From Candolleomyces eurysporus (Eukaryota > Basidiomycota > Agaricomycetes > Agaricales > Psathyrellaceae): 13,632 nt of DNA. Every line of letters begins with the position of its first letter. Positions within the stretch are counted from its first letter, which is position 1. The notes under the pieces were generated by a model. The model was not told the origin of the DNA. It did no database searches and saw only the letters and a program-made list of their open reading frames with translations. Position numbers and translations under genes: made by a program. Below are positions 1-9,025 of this stretch, piece by piece. The stretch covers positions 1 to 13,632 of the forward strand of contig JANBPK010001731.1 in NCBI GenBank assembly GCA_027579435.1. The letters are read 5' to 3'.

Positions 1-6
1 TTTTTC

Positions 7-735
7 AGAAGGTATGAGTGCCTCCTGCACTTAATCTGAGGTTCTCTCCTGGTGTTGTCAGAAGGTACAGGTACCTTCTATGCCCCTCGCAGGTCACACT
101 CCCTTCCAACCTTGACCCAGGACTTGAACAGAAGGCATGTAGACCTTCCACTGCCTTTTCCCTGTTTCATCGGAAGGTATGAGTGCCTTCTGAGTTAAAC
201 CTGAAGGTGCTAGCACCTTCCACAGTTCTCCCTCAGTTGTATCAGAAGGTGATGCTCCCTTCCAACCTCAATCCCATATCCAACTGGAAGGCTTTCATAC
301 CTTCTGTCATCCTCTCTCTGTTAAGCTGGAAGGTACAGCTGTCTTCCAACATGCTCTAACAGAGCTAGGACTCCCTTCCAACATCTACCAGTACCTGGAG
401 TCTCCCCCCCCTTGCTTTGGAAGGTACCAGTGCCTTCCGATCCCCTACCTCAAAGGTTACATTCACTTCCAACCTCGGCATCCTCATCTCTTTTCAGTGC
501 TTTTCTTGACTATTTAGGCAGTATGCACGAGCATCTGCTACCTATTTTTTGGACAGAAGGTTGACTGACCTTCCCATCCACTGGTGAGTGAATGGTTTTG
601 GTATTCACTATCACCCAGGATGGTGAGAATACCTTCCACCTTCACCCCAGAAGGTGTAGACACCTTCAGTCTGATTCGCACAGCACCCACTCCCAGACCT
701 TCCGTTGTATGGCCCGGAAGGTCTTAGTGACTTCC
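7..735. repeat. Degenerate array of 20-bp near-palindromes (GGAAGGT...ACCTTCC)
   Basis: About 12 recognisable units of 20 bp have arms [AG]GAAGG and CCTTC[CT], at 7-26, 60-79, 130-149, 172-191, 202-221, 244-263, 286-305, 328-347, 419-438, 555-574, 649-668 and 716-735. Half-decayed units are visible at 88-107, 360-379, 451-470, 618-637 and 684-703. Starts are often exactly 42 nt apart (88, 130, 172; 202, 244, 286, 328) or 30-32 nt apart. Three units are perfect inverted repeats with different inner pairs: 60-79 (GGTAC/GTACC), 203-220 (GGTGCT/AGCACC) and 650-667 (GGTGT/ACACC). Spacers are loosely similar and often begin AACCT. No gene is supported here. It could be a minisatellite, a fold-back element or a run of structured RNA; the sequence does not decide. 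Confidence 0.8.
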
Positions 736-846
736 CACCTAGACATAAAATCTATTGTGGCTACACTACGCATTCATTACTGTCGCTAGTGTAGTCATCT
801 AGTGAGCGCACTGGAAACGGCCTCACGTGTCCATCAATCGCAGAAA

Positions 847-885
847 GTGCAACCCGTTGCACCTGTTTTGTGCCACAGGTGGCAC
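847..885. repeat. Two adjacent perfect 7-bp inverted repeats
   Basis: GTGCAAC-CC-GTTGCAC lies at 847-862 and GTGCCAC-AG-GTGGCAC at 870-885. Both have 7-bp perfect arms and a 2-nt centre, and both arms begin GTGC. They lie about 110 nt after the last unit of the GGAAGGT palindrome array and share its geometry (short arms, tiny centre) but not its sequence. The function is unknown. Confidence 0.6.
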
Positions 886-1324
886 TGGTTTGGCGCACCC
901 AGGGTATCAGCGGTTATCTGCTCAAAGCAGTCACTAAGTTCATCAGTAAACCTAAACTTTAAATTTCAGCTTTTTGTCACTTTTAAGCCTTTTCCGGCCA
1001 TCGCCTCCACCAAATTTGGCCAAGCTTTTTGCTAAAACTGACGTGAACTTGTCAGCCTTTGGCTTGCTAGCNTTTTTTTAGCTTGAGAGCGCTTGAGAGA
1101 GCTTCTAAAAGAGGAAAAGTAATTTGCACGTTTCCTGATGGAGAAGGATCAAAAGCGTGTACGTGAACGTTTACAAAATCAGGAAAATCAGATAACAGGC
1201 TCACTGCCGGGTAACACTCAAAATCGCTACACACTTGAGAGCGATGGAACCCCGCGTGAGGTCCTCAAGATTCGATTCTGGAGTTCGACTAGGAATAAAT
1301 GATACATACTTTGGACTATCGACT
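886..1324. other. Non-coding stretch with one ambiguous base
   Basis: I see no gene here. Short open frames show no recognisable motif. A single N at 1072 is followed by a run of seven T. The region lies downstream of the 3' end of L1, so it may include that gene's 3' UTR and terminator, but I could not identify a poly(A) signal with confidence. Confidence 0.4.
1072..1072. other. Ambiguous base beside a T homopolymer
   Basis: A single N is followed by seven T. Together with 1425 and 6651, this suggests that homopolymer length was not resolved in the draft. Confidence 0.9.
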
Positions 1325-2410
1325 CTAGAAACGCACGCCCGACGTTTCCTCAACAAATACAGTAACCCTGCCTCTTCTCAAAAACCCCTTATGAACTGTC
1401 TGAAAATGACGGCTGCCTTTGCTANGGGGGGACTCGGTCCGCGGTTTGGCTACGAGCCCAGCATCTGTTTTTGCGTAGGATTTCTTCTCGTCTACAATTT
1501 GGTGCTGGAGGAGGAGGACAATCCCGTCGGAGGCGGGGTTCTGCATGTTGTCAACTATTGTCTTCACAACGTCCAGAGCCGAGTTTGGCGAATTATCCAG
1601 GCGGACCATGGCGGCCTTTTGAGGACCGCTGAGCATTGAATGCCAAAGTGTGTCGCGAAGCTCGCTCTCTCTCCGAATTGAGAAATTAGGCTCCGTTCCG
1701 CACAAGTTCCATCTCGTAGTTGCGAGTATGATGCCAGGCAATGCATCATCCCCACATATTTTTCGGAAAATCTCCAATCCGGAGGCGTGACTGTCCGTCA
1801 TCCGTTCCGGAACAATGGCCTGCATATAAACAACTCCAGCGACCTTGACTCCATCGCCATATCTGTTAGCGTAGGGAAAAATTATTAGTTGTTAAGAAAG
1901 TGGTTGAAGAGAGAAAGACGGACGAGGATGCTAGCCATACAGCGAGGCGCCGAAGGATCTCCTCATTGTTTAAAGAGACGTGGTCAAAACCTGGCGTGTC
2001 AACCAAGACGAGCCTACGGCCCTTCACGTATTGCGGCTGGGAGAAGGGTGCTGAAGGAAGATCATCGACCACGTAGTGTGCCACATCTGAGGTGCATGGC
2101 TGGTATGAGTCGTCAACGGGAGCCTGATGCTCTGATCCCAGAGCCTCTAGGACGTTGTTGATGAACTAGCGGAAGGAGGGTGAGTTTGCTCAGCAAGCAC
2201 TCCGAATATCTGCAAAGCGCACTGTGCTCTTTCCAACTCCAGTGGAGCCCATGATACTGACCAAAGGTCCACATCAACAATGGACATCTCATGAATTCCA
2301 AAAAGTACGTACGGAATCACAATGTCACTGGCCCGACCTTCACCTCGAGGCAAGCACACGTCTTCAGCTTTCTTCCACTTTGCTTTGTGAATATCGTACC
2401 GCTTGGGCAT
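1325..2410 (-). CDS. L1: P-loop GTPase-like protein (AIG1/MMR_HSR1-type G domain)
   Basis: Exons, in coding order: 2410-2313, 2256-2223, 2165-1924 and 1862-1325, joined by GT...AG introns of 56, 57 and 61 nt; about 303 residues. G1 is GSTGVGKST (36-44), G3 is DTPGF (100-104) and G4 is TTRWN (173-177), where Asn replaces the usual last Asp. The conserved segments NDIVIP-like (end of exon 1), FINN (after intron 2) and GVVYM (start of exon 4) are all present. I chose the ATG at 2410 because MPKRYDI...AEDV aligns with the L3 start; an in-frame ATG at 2482 would add 24 residues. The C-terminus is uncertain: an N at 1425, beside a run of six G on the plus strand, interrupts the reading after TDAGLVAKPRTESP, and the last 32 residues resemble no sister copy. 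By family knowledge it binds guanine nucleotides in the cytosol; its substrate and pathway are unknown. Confidence 0.75.
1425..1425. other. Ambiguous base beside a G homopolymer inside L1
   Basis: A single N precedes six G on the plus strand. It falls inside the last exon of L1, so the reading frame downstream of it (1324-1424) cannot be trusted. Confidence 0.9.
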
Positions 2411-3263
2411 GCTTCGAGGTCCGTCTAGAGCAAGATCGGGAAAGTTGCTGGTAAGAGCGATGTAAATGGGCTGACCACTCACAATCGAAGTGGGGTGATG
2501 CTCGGCTCTAGTGTAAAATAGGTCGAGGGTTCGGAGCGAAAGGTGAGTCTGTTATATTTAAAACACGTTCCTGACACATCGCCATAAACGTATTATGTCT
2601 ATTGCGCGTTTTACCGATCCAGTCTACCTCATTTTTCACAAACTGAAGGTCACTCGACTGTGCAGTCACTCACATCACAACCGAAATCCAACCGGGAGCT
2701 TAAAGAAGGTGAGTGGGCGATGTAGCGACAATCGGACGAATATAATAGTCACGATGGGAAGGGAGATCTAGCGCATGCCATGAAATTGAGTGTTTCCATG
2801 TAAAATGCAAGATTTGAATTCCGCAAGCATGAGAACAGCGTCAGAGCAAGTTGAGTGTTCAATCTGAGTGTGATTGTCGGAACTCAACACCCTTCCAGAA
2901 GGTACGTGATCTAGCTCGTTGGATACCCACAACGCTCGTGTTTGAAGTAAGATCCCGTTGCCAGATTTGAGCGAGATATAATCGACGTGATCGACTAGGA
3001 AGAGGTCCTTTGCCGAGTTGAAAGCGTCCTGCAACGTGTCTGCCTCAAGGAACACACCTGGGTGATATCTCCGGGCAGAATGAACAGGAGAGTTTGGGTG
3101 CTCCTTGTGTTGCCTTTGTGTTTCGTGTTCCGATGAGGCTGGACCCCCAATACAACCAAATTCTCCAAATTAACTAGGCAGTTTAATCGTGCGGATCTGA
3201 GATAGGCCCGTGACGAAATACATTTTAAGTGATAAACAAGTGGCATCCGTTGCTGAACCGATA
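2411..3263. other. Intergenic region between L2 and L1
   Basis: This is the spacer between the 3' end of L2 and the start of L1, and should hold the L1 promoter. Apart from the open frame at 2768-3169 on the minus strand, listed separately, I see nothing that can be called. An ATG at 2482 is an alternative start for L1. Confidence 0.4.
2768..3169 (-). other. Unidentified open frame, possible gene fragment or exon
   Basis: One frame stays open for 133 codons on the minus strand, from just after a TAA to the stop at 2768. The first half is polar (SSEHETQRQHKEHPNS). The second half reads like folded protein (FLEADTLQDAF, LFLVDHVDYISLKSGNG, CSDAVLMLAEFKSC). No ATG lies near its 5' end; translation from there would need an upstream exon I could not find, because an in-frame TAA precedes the open stretch. 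I do not recognise the family. It may be a relic of a neighbouring gene or chance. Confidence 0.25.
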
Positions 3264-4170
3264 TCATCCCTGGGGCGGAGGTAGAGTTGGATGATTTAGA
3301 GGGTCAAGATTAGCAATCGTGACGAGGGTTACTCACAAGGCAAAGAAAGCTCTTGGTGCTGCCAAGTCCGTGAACTCCGTCTTGGTCTGTCACATCCCGG
3401 CGCCTGTTTTCTGCTCTCCTTTCGATGCATCGATTCAGCATTGGCTCGATAATCTTCCATGCTGAGTCAGCCGAGTTGTCGAGTCGCTTTACCTCCATGC
3501 GGAATTCCTTCTCGTTCCTTTCGCCTTTCCAGTGCAGCTGCTTGGGAGCATAGATCCCATCGCGTCGTTGCTAGGACCGCCTTTGAAGCAGCATCCTTCC
3601 CGCAGATCCTTTTCAGTTTTTGAAGGCCCGGAATCTCGTTACGCGCCATGCGGTTGGGCCAGATTGGGTACACGTAGACCATCCCAGCGACATTGTGATT
3701 CACGTCGCAAGATTTTCTGTGGAGCTCGACGTTGAATACAAGGCAGTGGCGGTCAAGAAGTGACTCACGAAGTATGTAACCAACTCGCTGCCCAATTGAT
3801 CCCATCGGAAACACCTCGAGAGTCGTCGAATCCTGGTGTATCAACGAGAATAAGCCGATTGCCCGGCACTTCCTGCTCGAGAGCCTGGCGTTTAGGAACT
3901 ATCGTGGCGTAGCTCGTGGTCTCGCGAGTACAGGCTGTAAATCCATCGCTGGTCTTTGCATCGGCTCTCTCAAGGATGTGGTTAATAAACTGTAAGGACA
4001 GCGTTGAATGATATTCGGCCACATTGCGTATCAACGGCATATAGGAGACTATACCGTGCTCTTTCCGTGCCCTAAGGGGCCAACTACACTGTTGATCGAC
4101 GTCAGGGTACTCAGAGAGCGGCTTGAAGAAGCACTCACAGTATCACAATGTCGATCGATCCTGACTTCAT
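3264..4170 (-). CDS. L2: P-loop GTPase-like protein, H-type, with an apparent frameshift
   Basis: Exons 4170-4139, 4088-4055, 3989-3769 and 3716-3337, then a 67-nt intron and a tiny last exon reading Gly-stop (TGA at 3266-3264). Introns 1-3 are 50, 65 and 52 nt. The N-terminus is short, starting MKSGSIDIVIL. G1 is GPLGHGKST (14-22), G3 is DTPGFDD (72-78) and G4 is ATTRWDLC. Downstream of G4 the reading moves by one base between about 3505 and 3530: upstream ERRKERE is in one frame, while KRLDNSADSAWK, conserved in all sisters, is in the next. Without correction the protein stops at 3467. It lacks the DGxxLxIQxQxVD block of L1 and L3 and ends in TKSFLCL. Closest relative in the window is L5, which shares Gly-His-Gly in G1, FINH after it and a 221-nt exon 3. 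It is either a young pseudogene or carries a sequencing error; the draft quality makes the latter possible. Confidence 0.65.
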
Positions 4171-4649
4171 TGGCTGCAAGGCACTTCAGGAGGGAGCAGA
4201 GGGTCGAGGATGGAACACTGGCGGTAGTTAATGTAAGGGTACTACCAGAGCCTAACTTCGTCAGCATGTAGCCGCGAGAAGGCAATGCGCCGGGCAATCA
4301 TATCACGTAGGCCTAGGTACAGCTGAAGCATTCAGGTGAATGAATAAGACCATATGAAAAGGTAGACCTAGCGAGATTTCCTTGGCCGTCTGACCGTGAG
4401 AAGTGCCGCCTACCGCCCAGCGCAGTACTGAGGCACCTTGCAACGATTCAAACAGACGAATACTTGCAACATACCTTGCGGGCGTTAGTGAATCGATGAA
4501 TGCGTTTGGCGCCATTCAATGAACTCATGTTCGGTGCCACAGGTTCGATGCACCCTTGCTTACTCAAGGCCGATACGCGTTACAGTCTACAATACATTAT
4601 GGAATGATGCTTGAAAGTAATTGCCGCGATACAACACTCTTCCTGAATC
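4171..4649. other. Spacer between L3 and L2
   Basis: No gene is supported here. The stretch holds the presumed promoter of L2 and the 3' flank of L3. If the last intron of L3 is retained, L3 translation would run into it and stop at 4597. An open frame of 70 codons at 4303-4515 (-) has no recognisable motif and was not called. Confidence 0.35.
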
Positions 4650-5778
4650 TCACTGTCAAAACGCCAGTGAGTATGGGAGGTGTCGAAGTTGTCTTTCGAA
4701 TACTCACAAAGCCCAAAAACCTCATGATACGAGTGCCCAATGGCAACCGCAATCGCGCTGCTTCACTTGCCAGAGCTCTGAGTTTGTCCTTACGTGCTTG
4801 AGTTGAGGCTGAGCCTGACTCCTTAAGCAGCTCCTCTAGTTTTCGACGAAGCTCCTGAGCAGCGTCGGTGTGTTTGAGCTTCTTGCTTTTGTCGACTATT
4901 TGCTTTTGAATTGTTAGTATGACACCGTCGATATGGGAGTCAGCACGCCGCTTCAAGACAAGCCTGATAAGATCCCAGGCGGACTCCTTCGAGTTCCAGA
5001 GAGCCGTCATTTCTGCCTTGGTTTGAGGTGCTGATGCCGAGAGCATATCGCTCCAAAACGTATCCACAAGTTCTCGTTTTCGTTTTTCGCCGCTTTCTGA
5101 TGGACATATGTCCCATCGGGTGGTCGCAAGGATGACCTTCGAAAGACCGTGATTCCCGCATATCTTTTGGAATACCTTGACGTTTGAGCGGTCATTGCGT
5201 GTCATCCGATTGGGGTAGATCGGATACATGTAAACGACGCCCCCGACCTTCATGCTGGAATCGTATCTGCTCACAGAAACATGAGTGATTGTCCAATCCT
5301 TGAAGGCCGAGGACGGACGAAGATGCAAGCCAGACCGCTATGCGGCGAAGAATCTCCGAGTCTGGTAGCTCGGTATCATCAAAACCCGGCGTATCCACCA
5401 GCACGATTCTTTGGCCACCAATTTGAAAGGCCTTCGCCAGCGACGAGTTGTTAGGCACGTCAATGAAGTAGTGCCCCAGCTCTCTGGTACAGGATTGGAA
5501 CCCGTCGCTAACTGGTGCGTCCGATCTCCCAAGGACGTTATTTATGAACTAGCTGAGTCAGTGCGTTGATGGTGCATGGTGTCTGTGGCGCTTACAGTAC
5601 TTTTCCCGACGCCTGTCGGGCCCATAATCCTGAATCTCGTATCAGCATCTCTTCATTTGACGTCCATTTGAAGGAGAAGGGCATACGGAATCACGATATC
5701 GTTCTGTCTCCCTATGCCTTTTGGCAGGTACACATCATCGGCGGCTCTGAGAAGGTCGAGACTGAATCCTCGGGGCAT
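4650..5778 (-). CDS. L3: P-loop GTPase-like protein, the best-preserved copy
   Basis: Exons 5778-5687, 5629-5596, 5548-5319, 5266-4708 and a final TGA at 4652-4650 placed directly after a 55-nt intron. Introns 1-3 are 57, 47 and 52 nt; predicted length 305 residues. G1 is GPTGVGKST (34-42), the G2 Thr candidate is in SCT (61-63), G3 is DTPGFDD (94-100) and G4 is TTRWD (167-171). GGVVYMYPI (127-135) is the strand before G4. After G4 come WNSKESAW, DGVILTIQKQIVD and a charged, probably coiled helix (TDAAQELRRKLEELLKES), ending in the basic-hydrophobic RIMRFLGF. The ATG context is gccATG, and MPRGFSL...DDVYLPKG leads straight into NDIVIP before intron 1. With all four motifs intact it is the likeliest active GTPase of the array. 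The partner and pathway are unknown. Retention of the last intron would add about 28 residues, ending at 4597. Confidence 0.85.
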
Positions 5779-7144
5779 GGCGGAATCGACGAGAGAAAAG
5801 GTATAGGAGGAATGGGCACGCTACGGCGCCCATTATATTGTGAAAGGTGATTCACGAGCGCAGGCAACGAGGCAGCCTAATGTCGTTCGAGTTGCGACAC
5901 TTGACACGACCCAGGGAACTGGGCCTTTAGGCAATGAGGCGAGGCAACTTGAAGGTCGCCATGCCGCAGCCGAAATAGGACATCACCCTTCAAATCTCGA
6001 TTGATATCATCCAAAGCCTCGATTAGGCTGTAACTTGAAGTTCCGAGTCATTCACAATTCATTCGGTAGGACAGAATGTAGTACCTCCAGCACTCACCGT
6101 CCCTGGGTATTGGTCTCACTTGGAGCTGAGCGCCTGTGACATCACCGCTTCAAATTGCTGCGTATCGGGCTGTGTCGGCCGTCCTCCGGAAATGGCCATA
6201 TCTCAGTCTGGAGTCCCGAATCGGCAATGGACCGGTTGACCACTTATATCTTTAAACCCACTACGGCATACGCCTTCAATTTTGCCACCATCCGACGCTG
6301 AACGTAATCGAGCAATAGGAACGACAAAGGCGGGTAAAATTCAGGAAGCTTCGTGAATCCAGAACGACTGCCGAAGCTAGAGGTGCTCAAGGGCTGCACT
6401 GCCTGAGGATACTCGCGAAAAGAAACGCAAGGGGCAAGTTCGTACCCCAAACTGCAGTCTCGATGAAAATCGGTTGCTCTCTGGCGAGTTCATGCTAAAG
6501 GCAGGGCTGCGGGTTGAAGAGCGAATTGGCGAAGGATTCTCAACGCTTCTCACGGTCCACGGCTACTGATTCTCAAAGGAGCAACACAGCTGTCCTTGTC
6601 CTCTCAAATCTGCCCATGGCTTGCAATGCCGACCCCGCGAGGGTGCGAATNGGGGGGGATGTGAGTTCCCCGCTCTAAACACTGCGCACTCGCTCTCACC
6701 CCCACTGCTAGGACCCAAATTTTCTGCGGTCTGCAAGAACGCGTGCAAAACGGATCCAAAACTTCTTGCAACGCGCAAAGGATATTTATGTATTGCAAGC
6801 TGCAAAAGACGAATAATCGCATTTTGCTTCACATTTTGGCCAATGCAGAATAGTGTCAACATTTCCTAATTAAAGGATGCGTTTTGCAATGATTTCGCCG
6901 AATGCAGAACAATTGGATCCCAGCAGTGCCTACAGACGGTTGGTTTCTTGCGAAATGTGACTGTGACTGTCAATGATCCCAGCGTTCAGAGCCCTGGTTC
7001 TGCAATGCTCGTTTAGGAAAGGACCCCAATGAGATCACATTACACGCAAGACCAGGACCGTCAACCATTGGGTTATACGTCAAACGTGGCCATTGTTCTT
7101 CTCCACAACCTCGCCTTCCGTTGCTCTCTATTGACAAGTGAACT
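5779..7144. other. Long gene-free region with one ambiguous base
   Basis: About 1.37 kb separate the divergently oriented L3 (leftward) and L4 (rightward), so both promoters should lie here. No open frame shows a recognisable motif, family P-loop or splice pattern. An N at 6651 precedes seven G. Between about 6725 and 6960 short TGCAA/TTGCA words recur about eight times without a clean period. I see no RNA gene or mobile element. Confidence 0.5.
6651..6651. other. Ambiguous base beside a G homopolymer
   Basis: A single N is followed by seven G. The N at 1425 also precedes a G run. It lies in non-coding sequence. Confidence 0.9.
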
Positions 7145-8723
7145 ATGCTGGCCTCAAAAAAAATCGATAAGTTGCGTGGGCCGGATGACACCTCTGTAAA
7201 GGAAGATGACGCCCACGAAGATGACATGGTGATCCTGTATGTACGTTCTCTCTTGCTTCTCGATATATACCAGCGAGGACTGATCAAGACTGAAGTGTAA
7301 TGGGCCCAACAGGGGTCGGAAAGAGTACGGTAAGAGTGTTGGTACGAAATGCATATATGGATCTGACAGAGTTTCTTGAAGTTTATCAACAACCTTGCGA
7401 ATGAAGATGTCGCCAAGGTTAGCGACGGCTATTCGACATGCACTACCTCCGTCCGACACTACTTCGTGGAGATCCCTCAGGAATTCATAGATAAGCCTGG
7501 CCGACTGGTTCTGGTTGATACGCCAGCCTTCAACGACTCGACCATGTCTCCAGCGGAGAGCCTTCGTAGCATCGCTTGGTGGCTTGCCTCCTCGTACGTC
7601 CCATCTTCTTGTATCACCATGTAGAATCACTCGAAAGGTGATCAGATATAGTGCAAAGAAATGGCATGTTGGAGGCATAATCTACATGCAATCCGCCTAC
7701 CCCCACCGCGTGGGGAGGAGCGATATCCCAGATCTTCAGGTCTTTCGGGCGATTTGGGGAACCTACTGTGCATCGAGAATCATACTAGCGACCACTCAAT
7801 GGGGATTCTGCCAATGCGATCACCATGACGAGTTGGAGAGTGTCTTGTCGGAGAGATTCTGGGGTGAAACGCATCAGGTTGGCGTGAAGGGGTTCCAAAG
7901 TCCTTCTGCTTCGTCTCGCCCTGCTACAATGCGTCTTGAAAACTCGCCCGGCTCCGCTTGGGAAGTTGTTCGAGCTTTATTGGAGCTACGAATCGATAAC
8001 GATGTCGTATTAAGCCTCCAAAGGGAGATAGTCGATGACCGAACATCACTGAAACGAACGAGAGCTGCGAAGGCACTCCGCATTGCCGAGTCGGGTTTGG
8101 AACTCCCTCTGACGAATTTCGGAATATCGCCTTCGTTCAAGCATCGTTTCACCAAGCGTATTCCGGGCAAATCGGAGGAGCTTCTAACCTTTATCAGGCG
8201 TTTCTTTGTTTTGGTATGTATAGACCTTCATTGTGAACCAATCGATTGACCCGTTACACAGAGAGAGAAGCCGTATCCAGTTCCAAAACAGAAACGGAGC
8301 CGATCAATGACCGCCGGCACCTTCGGTAAGTCGGAATGCCATCGATCCACCCGTAGCATTAAAGCTTCTGTAGATTTCGGTTCAACGGGTGCCTTTCAGC
8401 AAACCACCCAGGCGACTACGACGTTCGGATACCTGAGCACTCCTGCTAGAAATACAGGTATTACGAGTGCGTTTGGTACGGGTTTACACGCTTCTCTCAA
8501 GCTAGATTCCATTCAACTGACAACGCGGGCAGGCGGATCCGGAGGAGCCGCCAACACTTCCACAGGCACCTTTGGAGGAGAAACTGTAGGCAGCGCGTCT
8601 AGGAGGCGAGAGGGGCAACAGGCGCCATACTCTACGACCTTTGGAGGCCCTACAACTACCCAGGCAAGAACGGCTTCCACAACCAACCTTCTATCTTTTG
8701 TTAAAACGACGAAATCCGACTAA
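7145..8723 (+). CDS. L4: P-loop GTPase-like domain fused to an NLS-like patch and FG-repeat tail
   Basis: Exons 7145-7236, 7296-7329, 7382-7593, 7646-8213, 8262-8325 and 8374-8723 (introns 59, 52, 52, 48 and 48 nt), 439 residues. If 8326-8373 is not spliced, which is possible because it is in frame and free of stops, the length is 455. An in-frame TGA at 7139 makes the ATG at 7145 the first start. G1 is GPTGVGKST (34-42). G3 is DTPAF (88-92), with Ala for the key Gly. G4 is TTQWG (162-166), lacking Asp. The GTPase part ends ELLTFIRRFFVL (to 302). After the family's conserved last intron come a basic patch (PKQKRSRS, 310-317) and a Ser/Thr/Gly-rich tail with five FG dipeptides (DFGS, TTFGY, SAFGT, GTFGG, TTFGG). 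The tail resembles FG nucleoporins. I infer a pseudo-GTPase or altered-nucleotide protein that may act at the nuclear pore or in the nucleus. It is the only plus-strand copy. Confidence 0.8.
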
Positions 8724-9025
8724 GGGTTGATACAAGCTCGGTTCCTTATGGTTGGCTCGTCTGCCGTCCGCTTGCCTAGTAAATTCTATCTGTCCTTCAA
8801 TACATATTTATTCAAGTCTGTATATTATGTTTCACTTGGTTACTAGAACCGTCGGTGATCGGGACAAAAGCGACGTCGCATTTCGAGGAGGTTTTTCACC
8901 GCTACTAGTGAATACGGTGAGACTCCTCTTGTACAGTGAAAGGTAGTATCACTTACGAAACAGAAGAAAATCTTTGAGCCAGTCCCATGTAGTCCATCAC
9001 CGTCCTTCGATATCTTCTTTGGCGA
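8724..9025. other. Convergent 3' region of L4 and L5
   Basis: L4 and L5 end towards each other here. The minus strand still carries L5-homologous codons past its premature stop (9025-8957), then a consensus intron (8956-8905, gtaagt...ctag) followed at once by TAG at 8904-8902. These are the remains of the ancestral L5 C-terminus. The rest is not coding. Confidence 0.5.

Noticed and set aside
7..735. CRISPR array
   Set aside because: The repeats are degenerate palindromes with unequal spacing and the host is clearly eukaryotic (spliced genes).
592..789. Coding frame over the palindrome array
   Set aside because: It simply translates the repeat, with no recognisable motif or splice context.
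802..1035. 77-codon plus-strand frame
   Set aside because: No motif; it overlaps the two hairpins and has no supporting context.
1889..2454. Plus-strand frames opposite L1
   Set aside because: They are antisense shadows of L1 exons that carry the GTPase motifs on the other strand.
3467..3500. A 31-nt intron in L2 (gtaaag...ctgactcag) that would restore the frame
   Set aside because: It would remove KRLDNSADSA, which is conserved as coding sequence in the sister copies, and is much shorter than any other intron here.
4556..4806. Plus-strand frames at the 3' end of L3
   Set aside because: Antisense to L3 coding sequence and its last intron; no motif.
5566..5850. 94-codon plus-strand frame as the gene at the L3 5' end
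   Set aside because: It is antisense to L3 exons 1 and 2, which encode NDIVIP and the P-loop with proper splice sites.
6725..6960. TGCAA-rich patch as a tandem repeat
   Set aside because: The word recurs but without a fixed period or longer shared unit, so chance or base composition cannot be excluded.
8307..8723. An independent small gene starting at the ATG at 8307
   Set aside because: The same frame is open upstream to the acceptor at 8261 and joins L4 in phase through a canonical intron at the family's conserved position, so it is better read as the L4 tail.
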